DNA of 64,000 nt from Argopecten irradians. Taxonomy: Eukaryota; Mollusca; Bivalvia; Pectinida; Pectinidae. The stretch covers positions 7,369,620 through 7,433,619 of the forward strand of contig NC_091135.1 of NCBI RefSeq assembly GCF_041381155.1, given 5' to 3'. The number at the start of each line of letters is the position of its first letter. The stretch's first letter is position 1. Shown here piece after piece: positions 27,177 through 38,400 of the stretch. Under the pieces are notes generated by a model. That model was not told the DNA's origin, ran no database searches, and saw only the letters and a list, made by a program, of their open reading frames with translations. Position numbers and translations under genes: made by a program.

Positions 27177-30100
27177 AGAGCCTCAGCCAGGATATAAAGG
27201 AGCGGTCAAAACTTCAATACAGCCTCTAAATCATGGATGAAATATGAAAAGCCGTGACAAAGACTTTTTTGTCAAAAGTCATTTCTGAATTTTTCTATTT
27301 AATTTCGAGAACTATTTATTTTTCTAGACGTTTATATTGAAACCAAGTCTCGGCCAAATACAAGTACATACACATAAAACATATGGAGCAAATAGTTATG
27401 AGTTCAAGATTGTCAATAATTCAGATAGATTTTTCTCTCTTTGTCTATCTGTAATGTTTTTAACGGTTGTTTTTTTAGATGAAAATTGGTCGCTCTTGGT
27501 CATATAAACAAAACAAATATGAACATAGTCCACAAAAATTTATAGACTTTGAAAGGGAAACTGTCCTTGAATATCCTTTTCAGTTCAAAAATGAACATTT
27601 AACGTTATGTAATTATGACAAACTCTAAAAAAAATTCTGCTAATGCGTTAAACTTTTCTGCTATTGTGTCGTAGTGTTTACAACGCAACAGACAAAAACC
27701 ATTTAATGATTAATCATTTAAATTTAATTCGAGTAAATATACAGCTCTTTTAATAGGGTGAAGAAAATAGATAGTTTTCTAAGCTTTAAGTTATTTTCAA
27801 TATTTTATACTTTCTTTTTTACCTGTTTTTGAGCTCATGATCATGGAAAAAACTTAATTAACAGACAAATGAGTTCCAAAACTGGAATTGGAAAAATGGG
27901 GGGAAATAGGAACCTGTTCGTAAAGCACCACTGTGTTTCATTTATATCCATTCATACATTTTTGTTTGGGTGAAAATATGAAATCGCCAAATAGATTTAA
28001 TATTGTACAGACCAAATCCTTAGAGAAGAATTTTCTCACAAATAGACAAATAATGGTCAAATAATGTAAAAATGTACTCCTTGAGTTACTGGATTTGTCA
28101 TCATTTGTTTCTTATTAATTGCTACATATTAAAAAGAATGCAGATTTTAAGAACACTCATTTAATTTCTTTTTCTTAATTTCTATACTATGCACATTGTA
28201 AATGTGAGAAATTTTTCCCTTCTGTATAACGGCTAAAGAAAATAGACTCTGTGAAATGTTTGTACTTTTCGTTTTTCAAAGTTGTGTATTTCTGTGTTTC
28301 TGTATGAAATAAGCAATGTCTGTTTAAAACAATTATGTGCTGTTGAAAAAAATATATAAGTGTTAGTACGTTGAGCGTACCAAACAGCACTGTATCTATA
28401 GATTTCAACTTTTGAATTGGTTGATGAAATCACTTGATGATTTTGATTGTCTTCAAAGTTTACCTGTGCATTGTAATTGATTTTAGACGGAAGTTTTAGT
28501 TACATTATCATTTGTTTATTCATAAATATGGAAATTATTACATGAAAATTCTAGAAAGACCTTCTTTGTTTTTGAAACAAATTTTCCTTAAGGGACATTT
28601 CTTTGTCAGAACTTAAGAGTGTTGAAATTTTATACAGAATATGAGAAAGCTAATTTAATACATGTTATAAGACCTATAGGTAACAGATTCATATACAAAT
28701 GGTTGAAGGAAAAGGATGTTCCATAGACATTAAAATGTGAGTTATCATACTTAGAGTTGATTTTTGAATTTTGAGGACTTTCAGTTGACTTTGATGTAAA
28801 ATGTTAATTTTGGCTATGAGAGATATTAAATTTATTTCCCATTTAGCCTTATTGTTTCACATTGAAATTATTTCAGACAGAGGAATGTCCCTTTAAACCA
28901 ATCATGACATTGTGTTTATATGTGTTTAATTTTCTTTCATCCCAAATGTAATTAGACTTCAAAAGAAGAAAAAAGTGATTACATTGAAGTAAGGTATATG
29001 AACATATGAACTCTACTAATATTCATCTGGAAAAGAACGTTTACTTCAATCATGCCCATAATTGTTTTGTTAAGATTAACCATTATCATATAATTTCATG
29101 AAAATGTTATATTTTCCTTTTCAAGTCATAATGTAACTGAAATACAAGATCGATTATGATTTGCTGAACTTGTCGTTTAATAACAATCATGTACTGAAAT
29201 GAAAATTCCTTTCCTTTGCTGCGGTCCAGCTGCTTCTAATTATTCTATCTATCTTATATGATCATTCTGATTCTGTATGTTAAATTGTAATATCAATGAT
29301 CACTGGGATATATTTGAATCTGACAACAATTGAACACTGGCAAATTAAATGGTTAGCATGCAGTCCATACCGTTTACGTTCTGTAAACTAAAAAAAGGTC
29401 TCCAACACTTTGGATTTTTCATAGTGAATTTTATGTAAATGATATTACCATCTGAAAGGTTTAATTTAGATATACTGGTTTTTTATGAAGTATTTTTTAT
29501 TGATAGTGCTAGGAAAATGCTTCTGAATATGGCATAGTCTTAAGGACCTAACTGAAAGACAAAAATTCCTGAATATTTTCTGTAGGAAGGTATTTTGGCA
29601 GAAAATATTATTTTGTACAGTTGAATTTATTTTACTTCATAATTTCAGCCAAAGAAATTAATTTGCTCCTTACCTTAACATTTCCGAATATTTGTTTTTG
29701 TGAATAAAACAAATATGGTGTTTAAAAAAAATCAGAATAGCTAGATATAGCTTACACTTACTAAGTACGAAAACAATTTGTTCCTTTTTGGATGCAGGGA
29801 GATTGAAATATTTGGTATGGTTGTGATGTGTTATAAATCTCCAAGAAATAATTATATTGGAGATCTTCTAGATTGTCAACATTTCATTTGAATTCTGGTG
29901 ACATATTTCAAAGCAAGTGTTTTAGCATATCTCAATACAAACTTTGTTATGTTTTGTTGTGATCTACATAAATCATGCAGAATATCATGTCTTGCACACG
30001 ATACAAAAATATTCTTAAAAACACTTGTAAATTGAATGATTAGGCGCTGGATTTTCATATTGGTATCTGCAACACTAAATTTAAAGTTTTTCCTGCGATC

Positions 30101-31100
30101 ATGCCATTTTGAGGTTTTCCTGTCATGATTGATACAATCCTTTCAACTAAAAAAACCCAATATTAACAATAATTGATGAAAAAAAGTAATTACAGAGAAA
30201 AGGATTTTTTGTCCATTTCTCAAAATATTCTCTTAGACAATTGTTCTTTTTTTGGTATAAAGAGTATAAAGTGAAAGGAACGAAAGCTTTTAGTTCCTTA
30301 GATGAGTTGATCTATTATCATATTTTAAAAAGTCTTCTTCAACACACTGGGTCAAAGAAAGTACAACTGTTATACGTATGAAGGAGTTATTTCCCCTTCT
30401 TTCAAACAGAATGGTATGGGAGTGATGCGATATTAAAGGGGGGGACAATACATTTTTCTTTGAACAAAAATCTACACTTAAAGTGTTACTGTTCATTTAC
30501 TATTATACTATTTATTTGATTAAAAGACATACAGATATACAGAAGTTTAAGCTACAAACAAACAAGACTAAACTGTTTTTAGTGAAAACATTAGCAATTT
30601 TGTTTTTTATATTTTCCTGCGGACATATGTTTACTGAACCCCAAATAGGTCTGAATCAGTAAACAAAGTGAAGATGATGAAATAAAGAAAAACAAATTTC
30701 ACAAAAGGAAGCGTTGTATGTTTTCTTTTTGTTGTCTGTAAAGACCGTATATAACATATTTTGATAGTTTAGCATGCAGTGTCCAGAATTGATTGTAATG
30801 TTTTTAAAGCTGAATTTGTAAAACTATGGGGTCATATTTACAGCAGAATGATAACGTGTGGCGATAGATGTGGAGTAATATACAATCATTGTTTTCTCAC
30901 AGGAGTAGATAACCCTGCACTTCTTCAATAATTAGTCAGTATTTTGACAATGGCAGACATTCCCAACACAATAGAATAAAATTTTTGTAACGTTTCGATA
31001 ATTGACATTTATCTTCATCAGATTACGTTTGATATGTACAATCGCTGCATAAATTGCTGGAGAGTAAGAGATTGTAATTTGTTTTGACGGTCTATAATTA
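27177..31100. other. LSM12 3' flank, probably including a long 3' UTR
   Basis: After the LSM12 stop there is almost 4 kb of AT-rich sequence without recognisable repeats or exons, which is unusual in so repeat-dense a window and would suit a long 3' UTR. I noticed a canonical AATAAA near 29703 and cannot tell which signal is used. Confidence 0.35.
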
Positions 31101-31102
31101 TT

Positions 31103-31153
31103 CGCCGACAGCATAAACGATACTCATCATTTGAACAATAATTGGCGTTTAAT
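31103..31153. mobile_element. Fragment of the 'AGATGCTCC' MITE
   Basis: 'Cgccgacagcataaacgata' and 'catcatttgaacaataattgg' match one terminal part of the full copies at 46682 and 52058. It is cut off at 31154 by the foldback-family piece that follows. Confidence 0.7.
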
Positions 31154-31156
31154 TAA

Positions 31157-31225
31157 GGAATAGATTTTAATTTTGTTGAGGTTATGAGGGAATAATGGAG
31201 CACGTGTAAATTATGTAACCCCGGC
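31157..31225. mobile_element. Half copy of the foldback MITE
   Basis: It starts TTAAGGAATAGAT, continues 'gttgaggttatgagggaat' and 'gagcacgtgtaaattatg', and ends at 'taaccccgg'. This is the left arm of the 14.5-kb element without the inverse arm, and it inserted into or next to the other MITE fragment. Confidence 0.7.
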
Positions 31226-31726
31226 GAAGGCATTTCATATTTTAAACAGATGACAACAACTTTTCGTCTTTTTGCCTCGAAATGACAACTTTTCGCCTGG
31301 AAGAGACGAAAAACGAGAATTGAGATATTTTGTTTTCATCTTTTCCGCACAAATCAATCTCCGTTTATATATACTGAAATAACTTAGACGATGGATGCTG
31401 TTTACAAATCTTGTCAGGACAACTCGTCCTAAACTACGTTCTAGATGCATGATATTAATAAAATAGTAATGTTGTGATTATGTGTAGATGTGAAAGTAGG
31501 CTTTGTATGTGACGAAGAAAATTGGTATCATGGTAACCAAGTTCCTTTAGATGTGGATTTTAAAAGTGCCAATAACTCGTTAGTCCATGGATTTATTTTG
31601 TTCAAATTTAAGTCAACTAATGTACCAAATGACGGTTACCATGAAAACATTCAGTGTAATTGAGGCTTCTGATCAGACAAACTTGAGATATTGTCCTATT
31701 TAGATAAAATAGTTGTACATGTATAA

Positions 31727-32054
31727 GGGTCTCATCATCCTCGATACTCAGGGAGTCCGATCACTTTTAAAAGATCTCTACCCTCCTGAACTATTTCATT
31801 CTAAAATTGTAGGCAACAGAACAGAACAGATAATTTAGTCATTTGATGTATATCAAAAGGGCCGTGTAACGGTACACTATGGTTGACAGTGTTGCTTTGA
31901 AAAAGGGCGTCACTCTCTCTGTAATCTTCAAAGAAATATTTTGTAGGCCTGTGATTTGTTCCCCTGAGCTGCCTTCAGTTTAACTATGAGATAGTCCAGG
32001 GGTGTAGAGATGGTAAGTGATCGGAACCCTTGGAGTATCGAAGATGGGTTCTCA
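31727..32054. mobile_element. Non-autonomous DNA element with ~38-bp inverted ends
   Basis: The left end (ggtctcatcatcctcgatac...) and right end (...gtatcgaagatgggttct) are imperfect inverted copies of each other, about 38 bp long and 328 bp apart outer to outer. No coding sequence lies inside. The superfamily is unclear because no clean target duplication is evident. Confidence 0.65.
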
Positions 32055-32057
32055 ATA

Positions 32058-32171
32058 TACCGAATCACCTGTCTCTTAAAATGAGCTTAAAATGATCTTT
32101 TTGTTGAATGAGCGTATCAATAAACGACAACAAAAAGAAAGGAGCTCATTTTAAGAGACAGATGATTCGGT
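32058..32171. repeat. Perfect-looking hairpin next to the inverted-end element
   Basis: The left arm at 32058-32086 (accgaatcacctgtctctta...) pairs with the right arm at 32143-32171 (...taagagacagatgattcgg), with one mismatch and a loop of about 56 bases. It may be its own tiny MITE or an outer shell of its neighbour. Confidence 0.65.
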
Positions 32172-32174
32172 TAT

Positions 32175-33180
32175 CATGGTTACAAACGAAACATCATGTT
32201 AAATTTATCGTTGGTGAGCATGTAATTAGTCCTATTTCTTTTTAAATTAACGTAGCAATCGGTTGCCATGGTCACCGATGAGGGGAGGCGAGGTATCAGT
32301 TATTGGATTACGGTTGCGGTTTCAACACGTGCAGATGACCACGATCTTGAAATTCAATTTTAAATCATAGCATTTTGACGATATTTTGTTTTAAATACAA
32401 ATACGCTATAATCACTAGCCATGTCGATAGAATAACCTATGGAACATGACAAGAAGCAAGAGAATACAGCTACACGCTATGTGATAGAAATAATGATAGT
32501 TCTCAATTCTTTATTTTCCTTACCTGGACAGTGGTGAGCCTTCATTTCCATCCTATATTCCTTAATGTCCCTTTTCCTTATCGTTATTTCCATGGTAGGT
32601 GTCAAATAACGGCAGAGAAATTGACAAGTTTAAGGGAGAGATACATGTACAAGTATCCTAACACTCCTGGAAAGTTTTAAGGTCGACTTGAAGTTATTAA
32701 AAAATACTGTTTCTATTTTCTAAGAAAATGACTCTTGTTACTACAGCTGTAGTAGTTCCGTGACTGGTTACTGTTTTCCATCAAGAAGAAAAGAACGATC
32801 ACTCATAGGAACTCTTTCTTAAAATTATATATATTAATATTTTATCAACGTTTGAGGTTATAGAAAACAGTAAGAAGTGTTTTATTACGTGCGATAAGAC
32901 TTAGTTCCTGGAAACAGGATATTGCTTCTTAAAAGTTGATAAAAAGATAATTTATGTCAAGAGCACTTAATTCATTTTCTGAGATCTTATTTTTTCTTTT
33001 ACGAATTAAAAGTGGAATATATGTACTAAAACATTTCTTGAATGAAAACCGATCTTTAATCAAATCTATTACAGGATTAAGATGTGTTAGTGTATACAGT
33101 GTATTTAAGGTAATATAGATTGTTAAACCAAGATGACACGATCCAAGAAAAATTGTTTCACATATCCAATACGTTGGTGT
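32175..33180. other. Intergenic, no gene seen
   Basis: The stretch is AT-rich. Its only notable content is RFX-like palindromes at its start, discussed among the findings. Confidence 0.35.
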
Positions 33181-33182
33181 GA

Positions 33183-33372
33183 CTTGATTAGTTTAACGTC
33201 CTATTAACAGCTAGGGTAATTTAAGGACGTGCCAGGTTCAGATAATGAAAACCGGGGTGACCCGAGAAAAGGCATCGACTAGCGATCAGTACCTGGCAAC
33301 TGCCGAAATGGGATTCGAACTAAAGGTGGAAGGCTTGTGGTTATATGTCAGGACACCTTAACTACTGGCTCA
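33183..33372 (-). repeat. tRNA-derived SINE with intact head
   Basis: On the minus strand the head shows an A-box-like TAGTTAAGGTGTC and a B box TAGTTCGAATCC at normal tRNA spacing. It is followed by 'cagttgccaggtactgatc' and ends in the tail 'ctgttaataggacgttaaac'. That tail is the same one carried by the longer SINE copies in this window. It is about 190 bp and would have been transcribed by RNA polymerase III. Confidence 0.8.
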
Positions 33373-34513
33373 AAAATCTAGGTAGTTATAATAATGAAAT
33401 AAACGACGAAATAAAATCGACCCGCATTATTTATGTGAAAGTTATAACTATGCTACAGTATACGCTTATTCACGCTTAGTTGTCTTTATAGGGAATGTAT
33501 TTGTATTGCCCGTCAACCACTGCCACCCCAAGTCGACGTTAATTCCTTATTATTGACTTCATGAATAACATATATACATACGTGTAATTATGTCTCATTC
33601 AAAGTGTCTAATGTGATGTTTGACGATATCTATACCTCCTGTACTCTCCTGCAATGTTTGACGATTTCTGTACCTCATTATCTCAGAGAAAGTATATCTA
33701 TGAGTAAAACAAAACCATATCTTTACAATGGAGGGCATCTAAAAGTTTGAAATAATTCTTATCTTTAAAAACAAAGAAAGATCGCCTGTATTATTTGTTT
33801 TGTTAAATGTAAATTTTACATTTCGCGTTTCCCATACAACAATTATTTTCATATATTGTCATTTGTTCATTTGGACCATTTTAGTGGAAAGCATTTAAAT
33901 AATTGTGTATTACTAGCTGCTAACACTTGGCAAGCTCAAAATGAAACACGACATGAAAGTGAATATACTAAAAGTAATTATATAGAGAAGGGAGGATCTA
34001 CAATCATTGTCACCATTATACTTACACTGCACTACACAAAAACTATAATTACCAGGCCTGATTTTAATTACTTTCATTTCTGTCTTTAAAACGCTGAAAT
34101 GCTTGGTTAAACGTATACAATCACATTATTCTCAAAGCTTTGTATATAATAATACAAAAGTACAAACATATCCCAGTGGAAAGAAAATGTGACATATTTT
34201 GTCGTTTTTAATGTTAATGCAAACCACTTTTTTCACGAGTTACAAGTATTTTTGCGAGAGAGTTCGATTGAAAGTGAATTCAATGTTTCGTAAATTATTG
34301 TATAAAATGTTCATATGAATGTACGATTTGTCACAAAGAACACTTAATCGCAAATATGTTCGAAAAAATGATGACGCGAAATATTGTATACGCGCAATAA
34401 AGTGTTTTACAGGTACAAAAATCAAGAACTCATACATGATGGGGTACAGATTGTATGTTCCATTATGAGGTCTAATCTACGTAATATTGCCATTGACGGC
34501 AGAGAGTTGTTAA

Positions 34514-34792
34514 AGATGCTACACAGCTGAAAATGGAATTTTTATCTCAATAAAAAAAACAGGAGCAGAAGCTTCTTATTTTGCTTCAAGATACAAATAT
34601 TATTAATAATTAATTGCGTCCCGCAGAGATAGCCCTACGTCCTATATGGAATGAAGTACTGATTTTGTATTCACCAAAAGCAAATTAATTATTTAATATT
34701 ATATTTTGTGTTAATTAAGACGTATTTATGCATACTTAAACACCAATTATTGTTCAAATGACGAGTATGGTCTATACTAAACCAGAGGTTCA
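34514..34792. mobile_element. Old 'AGATGCTCC' MITE, right end lost
   Basis: TTAA precedes AGATGCTACAC. The body retains 'aattgcgtcccgcagag', 'cctatatggaatgaagtac' and 'caccaattattgttcaaatg'. The right inverted end has decayed beyond recognition, and part of the body is deleted relative to the full copies. Confidence 0.7.
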
Positions 34793-35176
34793 CAACAACG
34801 CTACATGTGCTGATCAACTCTTGTTTTGTCAAATTACCAAGGGACCGACAAAAACTCATAGATGGGATCTTATCACCATTCGGTATTGATACAAACAATA
34901 AAATAACTGCATCCTATTGTTGCACGGTTGTCCAAGAAAAACTAAATATTCGAAAAGATACCGTTAAGCCGGTCATTTTTGCGGGGATATTTTCGCGATT
35001 TCGTGAGTCATTGCTATGATCGCGAATATTTGATATCCTGAAATCCAAATTGCGAAAATACAAAATAGCGAAGAATCTAAAAAAAAACTTTTTTAGACCC
35101 GCATAAATAATTGACTAAACGGTAACTCACACTTGTGGCAAAATGAAGAGCAGCGTGGAATTTTGCTTGAAAGAAA

Positions 35177-35182
35177 TTTATT
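35177..35182 (-). terminator. Candidate polyadenylation signal of the modular secreted gene
   Basis: AATAAA on the minus strand lies about 250 nt after the stop codon at 35430. It is the first canonical signal I see in that direction. Confidence 0.35.
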
Positions 35183-35429
35183 TTTAAACACACTTTAATC
35201 ACATTATAAGGACAGTCTGTATCGATCAATCGCTATGGATATCATATCACATGAACTTATCTTTATAACATGATACAAGTACGTTAATACAAGTGGCACC
35301 TAATTATATCAGGATGCCAGTTTTTTATATCAATCAGGATGAAATATAATAAAAGAAGGGTTCTGTTGTGGGGGACGGTCGGTGTGCAAGGTCACGTGGT
35401 CGGAAGGTCAAATATCAGATCGGTGCCAA

Positions 35430-35483
35430 TCAATGCTTTTTTGCAAATGATCTCAGAAGGTTGAAAAGGCGTTTCCTATAAAT
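35430..35483 (-). CDS. C-terminal exon of the modular gene
   Basis: After acceptor tttattacag the frame reads IYRKRLFNLLRSFAKKH and stops. This is a basic amphipathic tail unlike the repeated modules. It joins the last Lys module in phase 0. Confidence 0.75.
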   Translation of the reverse strand: MYRKRLFNLLRSFAKKH

Positions 35484-38400
35484 CTGTAATAAATAAAAGA
35501 CACTGTTATCAATAAAATCCTAATATCATCCTTCATTTTGTATTCTATTGAACGCACCGTGTTTTCAATTGCTTGATGAAAGTGAGTATTATATATTATT
35601 TATGCAAACTACTCTTGTCAATAAAAAAAAAGTTGATACGAACACCTTTGGCAATATGATTCTCAGAATAAGCAGAAAGACCTTTTGATGATTTTCCCGA
35701 TTATTGATTGATTTGGACCCCTAAATATCTAAAATGGTCTATCAACACTATGGTGCGTCCAAAATATGTACCTGAACTGTAACATCATTTAATATGCAAT
35801 TTCTATAGCAACACTTACATCATCGTCGGTCCGTTGAGCATCAAATGACTTTTTCTTGAACTACAATATCAAAATATGTACACTTAACAACTCAAATATA
35901 CAGACTGAAGTAGCATGGAAATGTTAAAATTTTAATGTAAATTTTTACCATTATATCTTTTACAAAATTATTATATTTAATATTATGTCATGAACAATAT
36001 TTTCTCTCATATCACATTGTTCGCTTAAACTATTGCGTTTTGCTGATTGTTTTGTGGAAAAAAAGAAACACAAACAAAATCACACACACATACATATATG
36101 TACTTACATATCCTTCTGTTGTTCCATCATATCCATCAGTCGCCCAGTCCTAAAATATGAACATAAATGCTTTGCAATATTTTCATTAAAAACTGATATG
36201 TACGCAGTTAATAGGTTTGAAATGCCTAACGGCATCAACAGAAAGACCCTTTATATATTTTATTTATTTCATTCTGAATGAAATGACACTTTTCATATAC
36301 CATAAACGTCTTAGTGACGGCACTTTGTGTTGTTGTGTATAATGCTTTTGAAAGAAAACATTGTAGTAACCGTTTTATGAAGATCTATTAGCAATTTGAT
36401 CGCTAGGTTTTCGTTTCGGCGAGCTTTCCACACTCCTCTAAATAAATAACATGAAGATTATGATTTTACCGATTTTTGATTTGGACCCATAAATATCTAA
36501 AATGGTCTATTGACACTCTGGTGTGTCCAAAAATATATATCTAAACTGTAACTTCATAAATAAATATGGAATTTCTATCCTTAAAAAAAGAAAAAATACT
36601 ACAAAGAAATGCCAACAACACATACATCGGACCGTTCAGCATCAAATGGCTTTTTCTTGACGTACAAATGTACAATATCAAAATATGTACACTAAACAAC
36701 TCAAATACAACAACAACAAAAAAGGGAAAATAAGCTTTAAAAACAATAAACTACAAATCGGTACAAAGAAGGCTACGTCTCAGCTCCCGAAAATGTCATT
36801 TTTGTTCACCGGTACATTCTTCAAAAATTGCGTTTAAAGTGCTTAATATATTGCGCGTTTTGATGGGTTTTTTCGAAAAAAAAGAGAAATAAGAATACTA
36901 TCAAACAAACAAAAATATACTTACAGGCCAATCTGGTGTTCCATCATATCCATAGGTCGTCGTGTACTAAAGTATAAACAGTGAACGCTACGTAATATTT
37001 TCATTAAAACTGAAATGTCATTACGGCAGTTCATAGGTTTATTTATAAGTGAAATGCCAACCAATATACAATGTATCTGTGCGATATTATTAACAGCCAG
37101 AGCATGTAATTCCAGGTAAAAATCAATGCTGACGTTATAAAACTGATTTCTACAGTATCAAACAAATGATAACACTACTTTGTACATTGTTGCCACATTA
37201 TGACATAATCATACATATACCTGATCTGAAACTGGAATTAGACTTCCATGTAAATGGTCAAAATATTTGATATGTTTTAATGAATCCCCCTTTGAAATTT
37301 GATGGAGTGTAACATCGAAATGAATAATCACTGTAAAATAAATGACATAGAAAATCTTAGGTAGAGGACTTTAGCGATTTTTTATTTTGACCACTAAAAT
37401 ATCTATGGCGAAAAAGAAAGGAAAATAACTACAATGTGATATTAACAATACTTACATCATCGTAGGTCCGTTTAGCTGCAAGTGACTTTTTCTTGCCCTA
37501 CAATATCAACATATGTAAACTTAACTCAAATACAGAAAAGAAACAGGAAAATAAGCTTTCAAGATCATAATTTAGCAACCAGTAAAAGGAGGTTACGTCG
37601 CATCTCCCGAAACATGTCATATTTGTTCAATAGTACATTTTTTTTTAAAAATGAGTTCAAAACTTAAATGTAAATGTTTACCATGATATATAATACAAAA
37701 TGATTATATTTAATATTTTGTCATGAACAATATCTTTTAGATATAGTCATTGTTTATATCCTGATATCAATGCCTGAGTTGCAGTGTGTCCCTAAATGAC
37801 CTTAGTTTTCGATTGGCCGTAAAACTCAAACTAACAAACAAACAAAAATGTCATGAACAATATTTTCATGCATATCACATTGTTTGATTAAAATTTTGAG
37901 TTTTTGCTGATTTTGAATTTGTGGGGAAAAAAAAACAAACACACACGCACATATATATATATATCAATCAATGTTTATATGTATATGCGTTTTGATGTTA
38001 TTTTTTCAAAAAAAAGAAAGAAATAATAACACTGATAATAAAACATCAAACAAACAAAATTATACTTACATATCCATCTGTTGTTCCATCATATCCACCA
38101 AAGGTCGTCGTGTACTAAAATATAAACAGTAAATGCTATATAATATTTTCATTAAAACTGAAATGTCATTACGGCAGTTGATAGGTTTATTTGTAAGTGA
38201 AATGCCAACCAATATACAATATATCTGTGAGATATTATTATCAGCCAGTGCATGTTATCCCAGGTTAAAAAATAAATGCTGATGTTATAAAAACGATTTC
38301 TACAGTATCAAACAAATGATAACACGACTTTGTACATTCTTGCCACATTATGACATAATCGTACATATACCTGATCTGAACATAGAATTAGACTTCCATG

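Noticed and set aside
33300-33372. tRNA gene suggested by A and B boxes
   Set aside because: The boxes continue into SINE body and tail sequence, and the arms do not pair as a functional tRNA would.
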